A DNA stretch of 64,000 nt from Solitalea longa (GCF_002920915.1 NZ_PQVF01000009.1:141193-205192), one strand, 5' to 3'. Shown: positions 36,222-45,344, numbered from the stretch's first letter. Numbers and translations: made by a program. Notes: generated from the sequence alone by a model not told the origin.

Positions 36222-36710
36222 CTACATTGGCTCAACCAAAAACAATGGTTGATCGTATTCAACCGGACTTGCATTGTCAACCAAAACTTTAACAACACGG
36301 CCTGAAATTTCAGACTCGATCTCGTTAAATAATTTCATTGCTTCGATAATGCAAAGAACTTGTCCCGGACGAATTTCATCTCCAACATTCACAAATGAAG
36401 GTTTTTCTGGGCTGGCTTGACGATAAAACGTACCGATCATTGGAGATTTGATGGTAATCAAGTTTGATTCGTCGGCAGCTGGAGCTACTGCAGGAGCAGC
36501 CGGTGCAGCAGCAGGAGCTGTTGCAACAGGAGCTGGAGCAGCTGAAATTGCGGCTACAGGTGCAGCAACAGGAACAGTTGCCTGAATTACTGTTTGCGCC
36601 TGTGAGGCTGTTTTTATAGTAATTTTAAAATCTTTTCGTTCAATCGAAACTTCATTAACGCCTGACTTAGAGACGAACTTAATCAGTTCCTGAATTTCCT
36701 TGATTTCCAT
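36222..36710 (-). CDS. accB: Acetyl-CoA carboxylase biotin carboxyl carrier protein
   Basis: 162 residues. An N-terminal part (MEIKEIQELIKFVSKSGVNEVSIERKDFKITI) is joined by an alanine/proline-rich linker (about 45-80) to the biotinyl domain. The biotinylated lysine is K126 in the classical EAMK motif (CIIEAMKLFNEIE). It also shows SPMIGTFYRQASPE, the usual thumb-bearing segment of AccB. It carries CO2 from AccC to the carboxyltransferase. fabH lies upstream by 125 bases and accC follows. Confidence 0.97.
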   Translation of the reverse strand: MEIKEIQELIKFVSKSGVNEVSIERKDFKITIKTASQAQTVIQATVPVAAPVAAISAAPAPVATAPAAAPAAPAVAPAADESNLITIKSPMIGTFYRQASPEKPSFVNVGDEIRPGQVLCIIEAMKLFNEIESEISGRVVKVLVDNASPVEYDQPLFLVEPM

Positions 36711-36835
36711 TAGTTTGTTTGTTTGTTTAAGTTGTATTATTCAAAGTTACCTATTACGTTTTAAGTTAATGATTTAGTTGTCAACAACCTATATCAACTT
36801 TTCTTAATAAGCAACCTCAGTTAGTTTCATAAAGT

Positions 36836-37819
36836 TTAATAAGCCCAGGTCAGATAAACTGCACCCCAGGTAAAGCCTCCACCAAAGGCGGCTAATATAA
36901 GCTTGTCCCCCTTTTTAAGCTTATCTTCCCATTCCCATAAGCATAAAGGAATAGTACCATTGGTAGTATTACCGTAATGCTCAATATTCACCATTACTTT
37001 TTCGGCAGGCATTCCGCAACGATCAGCAGTTGCATCAATAATGCGTTTGTTTGCCTGGTGAGGTACTAACCATGCTACATCATCAGCGGTAAGGTTATTT
37101 CGTTCCATAACCTCGGCAGCTGTTTCAGCCATGTTGGTTACGGCAAATTTAAATACGGTTTTCCCTTCCTGATACACAAAGTGCTCACGGTTCTCAACCG
37201 TTTCGCGTGAAGCTGGTTTAGCAGAACCTCCGGCTTTCATTACTAAAAACTGGCGACCGGCACCGTCACTTCTTAAAATAGCATCCTGAAAACCTAATCC
37301 TTCCTGATTTGGTTCCAAAAGAACAGCTCCTCCTCCATCACCAAAGATGATACAGGTTGCGCGATCCTGATAATCGATAATTGAGGACATTTTGTCGATA
37401 CCGATTACCACTACCTTTTTGTACATACCGGTTTGGATAAACTGAGCTCCGGTAGTTAAACCATAAATAAAACCTGAACAGGCAGCGCTAAGATCGTAAC
37501 CCCAAGCATTTTTGGCGCCGATTTTATCACATATAACATTTGCTGTAGCAGGGAAAACATAATCGGGAGTAGCGGTGGTACAGATCACAAGGTCAATTTC
37601 ATTAGGACTGATACCGCGTTTAGCGAGTAATCCTTCCATAATTTTAACCCCCATGTCTGAAGTAGCGCCCTCTTTTTGAATTCTTCTTTCTTTGATACCT
37701 GTACGAGATAAGATCCACTCGTCATTAGTATCAACCATTTTTTCCAGGTCCTGGTTCGTCAGCTTATCTTCAGGAGCATAACCAAAAACCGCAGTTATTG
37801 CAGCACTAATTTTTGACAT
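36836..37819 (-). CDS. fabH: 3-oxoacyl-ACP synthase III
   Basis: 327 residues. It starts fatty-acid elongation by condensing acyl-CoA with malonyl-ACP. The catalytic triad C114 ([11 protein letters not shown]), H254 ([11 protein letters not shown]) and N284 ([12 protein letters not shown]) is complete. [13 protein letters not shown] near residue 35 binds CoA. The terminal [16 protein letters not shown] is typical. It follows plsX by 150 bases with a hairpin in the gap, so it probably has partly independent expression. Many Bacteroidota have a second FabH paralogue; none is seen here. Confidence 0.97.
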   Translation of the reverse strand: MSKISAAITAVFGYAPEDKLTNQDLEKMVDTNDEWILSRTGIKERRIQKEGATSDMGVKIMEGLLAKRGISPNEIDLVICTTATPDYVFPATANVICDKIGAKNAWGYDLSAACSGFIYGLTTGAQFIQTGMYKKVVVIGIDKMSSIIDYQDRATCIIFGDGGGAVLLEPNQEGLGFQDAILRSDGAGRQFLVMKAGGSAKPASRETVENREHFVYQEGKTVFKFAVTNMAETAAEVMERNNLTADDVAWLVPHQANKRIIDATADRCGMPAEKVMVNIEHYGNTTNGTIPLCLWEWEDKLKKGDKLILAAFGGGFTWGAVYLTWAY

Positions 37820-37908
37820 ACGTTTCGAAAAATAATAATCGCAATTATTTTAAAGAGCGCGGCAATAATAGGAAATTATTATGAAAAACTATGTTTTTCA
37901 CTAAACAA

Positions 37909-37955
37909 GAAACCCAACAACCTGATTAATTGCGAGTATCAGACTGCTGGGTTTC
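37909..37955 (-). terminator. Hairpin in plsX-fabH gap (attenuator candidate)
   Basis: Arms gaaacccaaca and tgctgggtttc pair with one wobble on the minus strand, with a 25-nt loop. A T-rich tail (ttcttgttt) follows on that strand. It could be a partial terminator reducing read-through from the ribosomal protein part into the fatty-acid part. Confidence 0.55.
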
Positions 37956-37969
37956 AGCTAAGTAATTTC

Positions 37970-38908
37970 TTATTGAAATGCTTGTTTAATCTTATCGATC
38001 AACCCTGAAGTTATCAGGTCGCGCGAAAGCAATAGCATATTCTTAATGGCCTCCGGACTTGAAATTCCATGACCAATTACAACCGGGGCATTAACGCCTA
38101 AAATTGGGCTGCCACCATACTGTTCGTAGTTAAAGCGATCGAAGAACTCATCTTTCAACCCTTTCTTACGGGTTAAAACATAAAATGATTCGGCCAGCTT
38201 TAAAATGATGTTACCGGTGAAACCATCACATACAATTACATCTGCTTTATCGTTGAACAAATCGCGTCCTTCGATATTACCGATGAAGTTGAACATTTCG
38301 GTATCTTTCATTAAAGGATAAGTAGCCAGACTCAGCAGGTTTCCTTTTTCCTCTTCTTCACCAATATTCATCAAGCCTACCTTCGGATTATTCACTTCAT
38401 AGATATTTTCGGCCAATAATTTGCCCAAAATTCCAAACTGAAGTAAAACATCCGGTTTACAGTCGGCATTAGCACCTACATCAAGTATAATTCCCACACC
38501 TCCATGAAGCTTAGGAACAATTGTTGGCATACACGGACGAATGACTCCCGGAATCGCTTTCACGGAGAACATAGAACCGACAAGCATAGCTCCGGTATTT
38601 CCAGCACTCGAAAAAGCATCGATCTTTCCTTCTTTCAGTAATCCGAAGCCAACAGCAATACTTGAATTTGGTTTTTTTACAATGGCTTTGGTAGGGTGTT
38701 CGCCCATACCAATTACCTCGTCGGTGTGCACCAATTCAAAATTGTTCACATCAAAACCAACCTCAGTGCAAATTGTTTTCACCTGGTTGCTGTCGCCGAT
38801 TAGCACCAATTTCTGGTCGGCTGGCAATGTTGTATAGGTTTCGATAGCGCCTAAAACCGCAGCCTTAGGAGCATAATCGCCACCCATCACATCTAAACCA
38901 ATACGCAT
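37970..38908 (-). CDS. plsX: Phosphate acyltransferase PlsX
   Basis: 312 residues. PlsX makes acyl-phosphate from acyl-ACP for phospholipid synthesis. The start MRIGLDVMGGDYAPKAAVLGA, the segment SSIAVGFGLLKEGKIDAFSSAGNTGAML, GVIRPCMPTIVPK, ILDVGANADCKPD, and VIVCDGFTGNIILKLAES are family hallmarks. It lies 21 bases after rpmF, with fabH next; rpmF-plsX-fabH is a widely conserved order that couples ribosome and membrane synthesis. It is a peripheral membrane protein. Confidence 0.97.
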   Translation of the reverse strand: MRIGLDVMGGDYAPKAAVLGAIETYTTLPADQKLVLIGDSNQVKTICTEVGFDVNNFELVHTDEVIGMGEHPTKAIVKKPNSSIAVGFGLLKEGKIDAFSSAGNTGAMLVGSMFSVKAIPGVIRPCMPTIVPKLHGGVGIILDVGANADCKPDVLLQFGILGKLLAENIYEVNNPKVGLMNIGEEEEKGNLLSLATYPLMKDTEMFNFIGNIEGRDLFNDKADVIVCDGFTGNIILKLAESFYVLTRKKGLKDEFFDRFNYEQYGGSPILGVNAPVVIGHGISSPEAIKNMLLLSRDLITSGLIDKIKQAFQ

Positions 38909-38929
38909 GGTAAGATCGTATAAGAGTTA

Positions 38930-39121
38930 TTAAGCTTGTGCAGTATTCTCAACAATCAGTTTACCACGGTAGTATAAGTTACCGTCAACTGTATAAGCGC
39001 GGTGAGGCAAGTGTACAGCACCGGTAGTTTTACATACGAACAACGGAGTAGCCGATGCTTTGTAGTGAGTTCTACGCTTATCTCTTCTCGACTTCGAAAA
39101 TTTACGCTTAGGATTTGGCAT
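38930..39121 (-). CDS. rpmF: Ribosomal protein L32
   Basis: 63 residues, component of the 50S subunit. The N-terminus MPNPKRKFSKSRRDKRRTHY is diagnostic. Only one cysteine remains (C30, LFVCKTTG), where zinc-binding versions have two CxxC pairs, so this is the zinc-independent form. It lies between the DUF177 gene (35 bases upstream) and plsX. Confidence 0.97.
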   Translation of the reverse strand: MPNPKRKFSKSRRDKRRTHYKASATPLFVCKTTGAVHLPHRAYTVDGNLYYRGKLIVENTAQA

Positions 39122-39156
39122 TTTATTAAAGTTTTATAATCCAAAAAAAATATTTC

Positions 39157-39684
39157 TTAATTCTCTCCAAAGTTTTTCAAAGCATCCCAACGTGGGTCGA
39201 TTGGCTTTTCATCACTTTCTGTTTCCTCAGTACGGAGTTCATTCAATTTACTGATCATTTCCTGATCGCAAAAGCTTTGTTGCCCATCGCAAGCAGTAAT
39301 GATTGGAACCTGTAAATTGATGTATTCATAAATCAGAGGAGCAACATCATACTCATAAGCAGCACGGCTTATTACAATGATCTCTCCCTCTTCGTTTATG
39401 TCCGAATCTGAAAGTTTAACGATCTGTCGTTCGTTTACCTCAATATCATGTGGATATGGAGCTAAACAACGATCACAAGCAACTTCAATTGTACCCTTGA
39501 TAAAAAAATCAAGAATGAACATAGTTTCTTGCTTATTGAACGTTAAGTGTACTTTAACATCCCCATTCTTTACCAGTGAATATTCGAATTCGTCGAAGAA
39601 TTTCTTATCAATCGAATACTCAAATTCATTGTTGCCAAGCTTTAAGCCGACAAAAGGGATAATATACGCTTTATTCGGTTTCAA
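39157..39684 (-). CDS. yceD: YceD/DUF177 family protein
   Basis: 175 residues. This family is nearly always encoded directly before rpmF and is linked to 23S rRNA accumulation. The C70-D-R-C73-L motif (EVACDRCLAPYPHDIEV) is the family signature, followed by the acidic IVKLSDSDINEEGEI and an EYINLQVPI..AC segment. No signal peptide is seen. It is first in the cluster; a promoter probably lies in the 195-bp gap upstream, in which I see no gene. Confidence 0.93.
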   Translation of the reverse strand: MKPNKAYIIPFVGLKLGNNEFEYSIDKKFFDEFEYSLVKNGDVKVHLTFNKQETMFILDFFIKGTIEVACDRCLAPYPHDIEVNERQIVKLSDSDINEEGEIIVISRAAYEYDVAPLIYEYINLQVPIITACDGQQSFCDQEMISKLNELRTEETESDEKPIDPRWDALKNFGEN

Positions 39685-39879
39685 TGTACGTACCTATAAA
39701 TTAGCCCGCAAAAGTAGGTATTAATATTTAATTATGAAAGAAGAATTTAGAAATGAAATTTGAATATCAAATTGTTGTGGCGATAAACTGTTTAATTGGG
39801 GCTTAAGGATTACTAAAGCCAATCCTTTAACGATAGAAATAATTTCTATGCAGTTTTACACTAGAACAGTTTGACAATT

Positions 39880-40962
39880 TTATTTATAAATCTCGATTAC
39901 AATCTTCCCGTCCTTCTTAACATATCCGCGATACATTCCTTCGGTGCAAAACGACATAGCAATATCACCTTTACGATTGATAGCAATTAAACCACCATCC
40001 CCTCCGGTTGCCGGTACTTTCTTCATGATCACCTCGTCAGCTGCATCTTTCAAACTTAAACCTTTATATTCTACTAAGGCAGCTACATCATGAGCAACCA
40101 CGTTACGGATAAAAAATTCGCCCCAACCAGTACATGACACGGCGCAACTGTTATTATTTGCATAAGTTCCGGCACCAATAATTGGGGAATCTCCCACACG
40201 ACCAAAACGTTTATTAGTCATCCCTCCTGTTGATGTTGCCGCCGCTATATTTCCATTAATATCCAATGCACAGGCACCCACCGTACCGTATTTATAATCA
40301 CGATTGCCTGGTTGTTTTAAAAGTTGAGTAATTTTCTTTGATGAATCTGAATGATCCATTTGGATTTTATCTTCTTCAATAGCTTTTTGCAATTGATCCC
40401 AGCGTTCTTTAGTATAAAAATAAGAAGGGTCAACAATGGTTAAGCCTTGCTCTTTGGCAAATTGCTCAGCTCCTGAACCGATCATCATTACATGTGGCGA
40501 TTTAAGCATTACTGCTTTTGCTGCCGAAATAGGATTTCTAATAGTATGAACAGATGCTACAGCTCCGGCCATCAATGTTTTACCATCCATAATGGATGCG
40601 TCCATTTCATTCTTCCCATCGTGCGTAAAAACCGCACCTTTACCGGCATTGAAAAGAGGATTATCTTCCAAAATATTTACCGCGGCTTCAACGGCATCAA
40701 CGCTTTTCCCTCCTTTTTGCAGCACATTATAACCTGCTTTCAGGGCCTGTGTTAAAGCAGCGCGATAGGCTGCCTCTTTTTCGGGTGTCATGTTCTTTTT
40801 TAAAATAGTTCCAGCTCCACCATGAATAACCAAAGCAATGTTTCCTGTGTCTATTGTGTTATCTGATGTCTTCATTTCGGTTTTCGATGACTTTGTGGCG
40901 CAAGAAAATATGATTATAACGATTAACGCAAAAAGACAAACTGAGAGTAAAAAGCTACGCAT
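39880..40962 (-). CDS. Isoaspartyl peptidase / plant-type L-asparaginase, lipoprotein
   Basis: 360 residues from the ATG at 40962, chosen because it gives a compact lipoprotein signal (MRSFLLSVCLFALIVIIIFSC). The longer frame to 41016 adds 18 residues with no signal character. It is an N-terminal nucleophile (Ntn) hydrolase of family T2. It starts ALVIHGGAGTILKK, and self-cleavage is expected before T227 in DYKYGTVGACALD, giving alpha and beta chains; STGGMTNKRFGRVGDSPIIGAG is the glycine-rich part of the active site. It hydrolyses isoaspartyl dipeptides and asparagine. The membrane-anchored location is inferred. Confidence 0.9.
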   Translation of the reverse strand: MRSFLLSVCLFALIVIIIFSCATKSSKTEMKTSDNTIDTGNIALVIHGGAGTILKKNMTPEKEAAYRAALTQALKAGYNVLQKGGKSVDAVEAAVNILEDNPLFNAGKGAVFTHDGKNEMDASIMDGKTLMAGAVASVHTIRNPISAAKAVMLKSPHVMMIGSGAEQFAKEQGLTIVDPSYFYTKERWDQLQKAIEEDKIQMDHSDSSKKITQLLKQPGNRDYKYGTVGACALDINGNIAAATSTGGMTNKRFGRVGDSPIIGAGTYANNNSCAVSCTGWGEFFIRNVVAHDVAALVEYKGLSLKDAADEVIMKKVPATGGDGGLIAINRKGDIAMSFCTEGMYRGYVKKDGKIVIEIYK

Positions 40963-41047
40963 AATTAATGATTGTGTTGGGAAACCCCAAGGTAGAAGAT
41001 TTTTCGGCAAAATCATTGTATGTTTGAATTACGAATAACACAATTTT

Positions 41048-41602
41048 ATGTCAACGGACCTTCACTGGCAAAAGCTATCATCTGAATATTTAGTAAAAGA
41101 TCAATGGGCAACGCTTAGGGCCGATTCGTGCCGAATGCCGAATGGAAAAATCATTGAACCTTATTATGTGCTTGAATATGCCGATTGGGTAAATGCGGTT
41201 GCGCTAACGGAAAACAATGAGGTGATAATGATTCGTCAATACCGTCACGGTGCAGAGCAAACCATGCTCGAGATTGTTGGAGGGGTAATTGATGACACTG
41301 ATTCATCACCTGAAGAAACAGTTAGACGCGAGTTACTGGAAGAAACCGGTTATGAATTTACTTCAATTGAAGCTACAGTAACACTTTATCCAAACCCATC
41401 CACTTCGTCAAACAAGGTATACAGTTTTTTAGCCAAGGGTGGTAAAAAAGTGCAGGGCCAGGTTTTAGATCATTCCGAAGAAATTTTGGTGGAGCTGATC
41501 AGCCTGGAGGAGTTGAAAAGGCTGGTTCTCGAAAATAAGATCCCGCAAGCCATGCATTCCTCAGCCATATTTTATGCGCTTATTAAATTAGGGCAACTTT
41601 AA
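41048..41602 (+). CDS. Nudix hydrolase, ADP-ribose pyrophosphatase-like
   Basis: 184 residues. The Nudix box is GGVIDD...PEETVRRELLEETGY; the core REL-x-EE-x-GY is intact, while the first part has one extra residue and no glutamate at the usual early position. The N-terminal WQKLSSEYLVKDQWATLRAD and the following VIMIRQYRHGAEQ fit the ADP-sugar pyrophosphatase subgroup. The substrate is not fixed by sequence. It starts 85 bases after the divergent isoaspartyl peptidase start. The stop is 10 bases from the ChrB-AraC gene, so the two are likely cotranscribed. Confidence 0.9.
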   Translation: MSTDLHWQKLSSEYLVKDQWATLRADSCRMPNGKIIEPYYVLEYADWVNAVALTENNEVIMIRQYRHGAEQTMLEIVGGVIDDTDSSPEETVRRELLEETGYEFTSIEATVTLYPNPSTSSNKVYSFLAKGGKKVQGQVLDHSEEILVELISLEELKRLVLENKIPQAMHSSAIFYALIKLGQL

Positions 41603-41612
41603 AATCTTGCCG

Positions 41613-42449
41613 ATGAAATGGATCACCCGTGAACGCCCTAAAATTGATCGCATTGCCTGCCCATGGCTTATCCGACGATTTATTGATAAAGAAGCGAAGT
41701 TTATTTATGTTCCTTTCGATGAGGTAAAGAAGCAAGCAGAACTACTTGGAGCCATTCCTTTTGATATTCCGGAGGTAGAGTTTACGCATTATGAGGATTA
41801 CTGCACTTTCGACTATTTTGTTAAGAAGTATAAGATAGATGATCCGGCAATTGAGACCCTGACAATAATTGTTCGCGGCGCAGATACGGACCGGCATAAC
41901 CTTGCGCAGCAATCAGCCGGCCTTTGGGCCATCTCAGCAGGACTGGCTCATAACATTACCAATGACCACGAGCTGCTTGAGCAGGGAATGATTATTTATG
42001 ATGCCTTATACAGCTGGGCCTGTCACCTGCAAAATGAATCTCACACTCAAAATCCCTTTGAAAAACTGTTGATGCAGACATTGGGTGATTACCTGAAAAC
42101 CTCACAGAAGCGAACTCCAAAATGGGCCAAAGAATTAAAGAATATCATTCAGGATCAAATTGACACTCAACTCAGCTTAAGCTTAAAAGATATTTCAAAA
42201 GACCTGAATGTAAACCCATCCTACCTTTCCCGCGAATTTTCAAAATACTTTGACGATCTTTCTTTTGGGGATTATATCCGAAAGTTACGTATCGAAAAAG
42301 CGATCCAACTCTTACAATCTCCGGTTTATTCACTAACGGAAGTAGCTTATTTAACCGGCTTTTCGGATCAAAGCCACTTTACGCGAATATTCAAGAAACA
42401 TACCGGCCAAAACCCCTCCGAATTCAGAAAAAATCTTTCTAAAAAGTAA
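41613..42449 (+). CDS. ChrB-domain / AraC-type regulator fusion
   Basis: 278 residues from the ATG at 41613. Residues 1-138 are a ChrB chromate-resistance domain (MKWITRERPKIDRIACPWLI, C16; DYCTFDYF, C64; IIVRGADTD; GLWAISAGL). Residues about 170-278 are an AraC DNA-binding domain with two helix-turn-helices (SLKDISKDLNVNPSYLSREFSKYF at 190-213; SLTEVAYLTGFSDQSHFTRIFKKH at 240-263, ending GQNPSEFRK). The likely reading is a chromate or oxidised-thiol sensor wired to a transcription activator of the downstream chrB and chrA genes. A plain ChrB domain follows 78 bases later. The fusion order differs from the proteobacterial ChrB regulators I know. The role is inferred. Confidence 0.88.
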   Translation: MKWITRERPKIDRIACPWLIRRFIDKEAKFIYVPFDEVKKQAELLGAIPFDIPEVEFTHYEDYCTFDYFVKKYKIDDPAIETLTIIVRGADTDRHNLAQQSAGLWAISAGLAHNITNDHELLEQGMIIYDALYSWACHLQNESHTQNPFEKLLMQTLGDYLKTSQKRTPKWAKELKNIIQDQIDTQLSLSLKDISKDLNVNPSYLSREFSKYFDDLSFGDYIRKLRIEKAIQLLQSPVYSLTEVAYLTGFSDQSHFTRIFKKHTGQNPSEFRKNLSKK

Positions 42450-42527
42450 ATTCAATACAAAACCGTCAAATTCATTCTATTTTAAGCAGAAAAACCCTAC
42501 TAAACTTGTAGTCTATTGCCTCATGTG

Positions 42528-42980
42528 ATGAAATGGATAACAAGAGAACGGCCGAAGATTGACAGAATAGCTTGTCCCTGGTTAATTAAAAACTTTGTAG
42601 ATAAAGAAGCAACATTTATTTATGTACCCAAAGAACAGGTTTTTGAAAAAGCCAAAGAGTTGCAGGCCATTCCATATGATATTCCGGGAGCCGAATATTC
42701 ACATGTAGGTGATCTATGCACCTTCGATTATATATTGAATAAACACAAATTGCAAGACCCCACATTACTTCAACTGGCAACAATTATCAGGGGAGCCGAC
42801 ACTAACTGTATGGATCTGGCTCCCCAATGTGCCGGGTTATGGGCCATTTCAGCAGGTCTCTCTTACCTGTACCACGATGACCAGGAGCAATTAATTGCAG
42901 GCATGAAAATTTATGACGCCCTCTATGCTTGGGCAAAACACGTTCAAAACGAGAAACACACATGGAACCCACACTTGTAA
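42528..42980 (+). CDS. chrB: ChrB-domain chromate resistance protein
   Basis: 150 residues from the ATG at 42528. A TTG four codons upstream is in frame, but the paralogue at 41613 starts at the equivalent ATG. It is collinear with residues 1-150 of the fusion protein: MKWITRERPKIDRIACPWLI is identical, and C16, D/C/T at 62-65 (DLCTFDY), RGAD and GLWAISAGL are all shared. It has two extra cysteines, C94 and C101. ChrB-domain proteins accompany ChrA and are linked to chromate sensing or reduction. Its end overlaps the chrA start by 19 bases. Confidence 0.88.
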   Translation: MKWITRERPKIDRIACPWLIKNFVDKEATFIYVPKEQVFEKAKELQAIPYDIPGAEYSHVGDLCTFDYILNKHKLQDPTLLQLATIIRGADTNCMDLAPQCAGLWAISAGLSYLYHDDQEQLIAGMKIYDALYAWAKHVQNEKHTWNPHL

Positions 42981-44146
42981 AAGCAACACCTAACTATTCA
43001 TTATTTGCACTGGTAAAGTATTTCTTAAAACTTGGCTCGATAGGATTTGGCGGCCCTATAGCATTGGTAGGATATATGCATCGTGATTTAGTGGAACATC
43101 GTCAATGGATCAGTGAAGAAGAATACAAAGAAGGCCTGGCTTTGGCACAATTAGCTCCCGGCCCCCTGGCGGCACAACTGGGTATTTATTTAGGCTTTGT
43201 CCATTACGGTGTTTGGGGCGCCACTTTGGTTGGATTAGCTTTCGTAATCCCCTCATTCATTATGGTATTACTCATTGGCATTGCTTATAAAATGTATGGA
43301 GGCCTTGCCTGGATGCAAGCCGTGTTTTATGGAGTTGGCGCCGCAGTAATAGGCATAATTGTAATAAGCACCTATAAATTAACAACAAAATCAGTAGGCA
43401 AACCTGAGTTTTCGTCAATAAAGAAAAACTGGTTATTATGGCTTTTTTACTTTCTGATTGCCATTATCACCGTATTAACAGAAAGAGAAGAGGTGTTGTT
43501 ATTTGTTGCAGCCGGATTGATTTTCATGCTGGTAAAGGCCCCTCCCCTTTGGTTGCGCAAACCGAAAGTGATCTCTTCATTACTGCTACTCAACCTGGGG
43601 TTTACAGCTGCCGATTCTGATACCTTAACCAAAATCGCACTGTTTTTTACCAAAGCAGGTGCTTTTGTTTTTGGCAGCGGACTGGCAATTGTTCCCTTTT
43701 TACATAGCGGAGTGGTTGATCAGTATGGCTGGTTAAACGAACAGCAATTCATTGATGCAGTTGCTGTGGCCATGATTACACCAGGCCCAGTAGTTATTAC
43801 AGTAGGATTTATCGGATATTTGGTTGCGGGATTTCCGGGTGCCTGCGTGGCCGCATTAGCCACCTTCTTACCCTGCTATTTATTCACTATAATTCCGGCT
43901 CCTTATTTTAAGAAAATAGCAGGTAATAAGAGTATAAAAGCTTTTGTTGATGGAATTACCGCTGCTGTTGTAGGAGCATTAGCAGGGGCTGTAGTTGTTA
44001 TTGCTCTTAGAACGATTGTAGATGTACCTACTTTTTTAATTGCCTTAACAACTGCTGCACTACTGGTATATACCAAAAAGCTACCAGAGCCCTTACTCAT
44101 TGGAGCCGCAGCATTGATAGGCATCACACTTAAATTTTTAGCGTAG
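42962..44146 (+). CDS. chrA: Chromate transporter ChrA, two-domain form
   Basis: 394 residues from the ATG at 42962, which overlaps the end of chrB; an in-frame start at 42929 is also possible. It is a long-chain CHR protein with two homologous halves and about ten to twelve membrane helices. The N half has GSIGFGGPIALVGYMHRDLVE and LAQLAPGPLAAQLGIYLG; the C half has KAGAFVFGSGLAIVPFLH and VAVAMITPGPVVITVGFIGYLVAG. ChrA exports chromate across the inner membrane, driven by the membrane potential. Its place after two ChrB-domain genes supports the assignment. Confidence 0.95.
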   Translation: MEPTLVKATPNYSLFALVKYFLKLGSIGFGGPIALVGYMHRDLVEHRQWISEEEYKEGLALAQLAPGPLAAQLGIYLGFVHYGVWGATLVGLAFVIPSFIMVLLIGIAYKMYGGLAWMQAVFYGVGAAVIGIIVISTYKLTTKSVGKPEFSSIKKNWLLWLFYFLIAIITVLTEREEVLLFVAAGLIFMLVKAPPLWLRKPKVISSLLLLNLGFTAADSDTLTKIALFFTKAGAFVFGSGLAIVPFLHSGVVDQYGWLNEQQFIDAVAVAMITPGPVVITVGFIGYLVAGFPGACVAALATFLPCYLFTIIPAPYFKKIAGNKSIKAFVDGITAAVVGALAGAVVVIALRTIVDVPTFLIALTTAALLVYTKKLPEPLLIGAAALIGITLKFLA

Positions 44147-44188
44147 CATGATTTAAAATCAGGAAATTGAATGAGTATGGAAAGAGTA

Positions 44189-44767
44189 TCAGCTATTCTT
44201 TAAAAATGCGACCAGTTTTTCAACTGCTCGTCCCCGGTGGCTAATGGCGTTTTTCTCATCCATGCTCATCTCGGCAAAGGTTATACTGTAACCATCGGGC
44301 TGAAAAATGGGATCGTAGCCAAAGCCGTCGGTTCCCGAACGTTCGGCACGTATCGAACCTTCTACCGTTCCTTCAAACAACTGTTCAACACCATCAATAA
44401 CTAAAGAAATAACAGCTTTAAAACGAGCTTTACGGTTTTCCTCACCCTCCAGTTTCTGCAATAAAAGATCGATGTTTTTATCATGGTCGCGGGTACCGCT
44501 GTACCGGGCCGAATAAACTCCGGGTTCACCATTTAATGCGTCAACTTCCAAACCGCTGTCGTCACCAAAGCAGTTCAATCCGAAGTTACTATAAACGTAC
44601 CATGATTTTTGTCCGGCATTTTCAATAAAGGTATCGCCTGTTTCAGGAATATCTTCATTGCAACCGATCTGATTCAAGGTTAACAATTCAAAAGCACCAT
44701 TTAGCATAGCGCTTACTTCTTCTAATTTATGGAGATTATTAGTGGCAAAAACTAATTTATTTGACAT
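44189..44767 (-). CDS. rdgB: dITP/XTP pyrophosphatase (RdgB/HAM1)
   Basis: 192 residues. It hydrolyses non-canonical purine triphosphates (ITP, dITP, XTP) to monophosphates, keeping them out of DNA and RNA. The start LVFATNNLHKLEEV, the metal site CFGDDSGLEVDALNGEPGVYSARYSG, DGFGYDPIF and the specificity motif SHRGRAV are all present. It converges on chrA. The upstream gene overlaps it by 11 bases, so the two are translationally coupled. Confidence 0.96.
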   Translation of the reverse strand: MSNKLVFATNNLHKLEEVSAMLNGAFELLTLNQIGCNEDIPETGDTFIENAGQKSWYVYSNFGLNCFGDDSGLEVDALNGEPGVYSARYSGTRDHDKNIDLLLQKLEGEENRKARFKAVISLVIDGVEQLFEGTVEGSIRAERSGTDGFGYDPIFQPDGYSITFAEMSMDEKNAISHRGRAVEKLVAFLKNS

Positions 44768-45344
44768 TGAACAACAATTTTAAAGCATTCCACAAAACCA
44801 TTTTCTTATTCTTATCGGCCTCAATTGCTGATAATGTATCAGGTGAACGCATGATCGACATTCCACTAAAGTTAGTTGTGGCATAATCATGCATATTTAA
44901 GCCTTTGAAAACCAATGCATCAGAAGGTAAGTCAAAGCCGATGACCTTGCTGCAACTGAAGAAGTTTTTAAGCGCGGTTAAATCAGCATTTTTACAGTGA
45001 GCATAATTTAAAACGGCCACATCGTCCAAGCTCATTTTCAAAGCGGCTATAACTTTTAAGAAAAATTCTTTGTCTTTATCAGTAATGTATTTTGAGTTCG
45101 GATAATTTACCAGCACCAACACATAACGGTTATTTTCACCCAAATACTCAAAGCCTGCATTAGTTTCCGGTGCGGCAACAGTCGCCTGTTGTTCAGCAAC
45201 TTGAGTAACCGTTTCTTCGGCCACCGGCGTATTTTGGATGGTTTGAGCACGGTCATTTTGATTCCATTCATCCACCTTATACAGTGTTTCAGAAAGCAAC
45301 GTACTAAGCATAATCGCATCGGTATTCACCTTCAAATTTTCCAT
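44757..45344 (-). CDS. Conserved protein resembling DNA polymerase III psi subunit (HolD)
   Basis: 195 residues from the ATG at 45344. An N-terminal helix (MENLKVNTDAIMLSTLLSETL) and a low-complexity linker (about 38-62, rich in V, A, E, Q and T) lead to a compact alpha/beta domain. Its strand YVLVLVNYP, helix ITDKDKEFFLKVIAALKMS then DDVAVLN, strand KVIGFD and final RSPDTLSAI-EADKNKKMVLWNAL recall the uracil-DNA-glycosylase-like fold of HolD. HolD ends in a similar SP-x-L-x(n)-P-x-x-K/R-x-x-LW segment. This is my own pattern match, unconfirmed. It overlaps rdgB by 11 bases. If wrong, it is a conserved hypothetical protein. Confidence 0.6.
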   Translation of the reverse strand: MENLKVNTDAIMLSTLLSETLYKVDEWNQNDRAQTIQNTPVAEETVTQVAEQQATVAAPETNAGFEYLGENNRYVLVLVNYPNSKYITDKDKEFFLKVIAALKMSLDDVAVLNYAHCKNADLTALKNFFSCSKVIGFDLPSDALVFKGLNMHDYATTNFSGMSIMRSPDTLSAIEADKNKKMVLWNALKLLFNVK

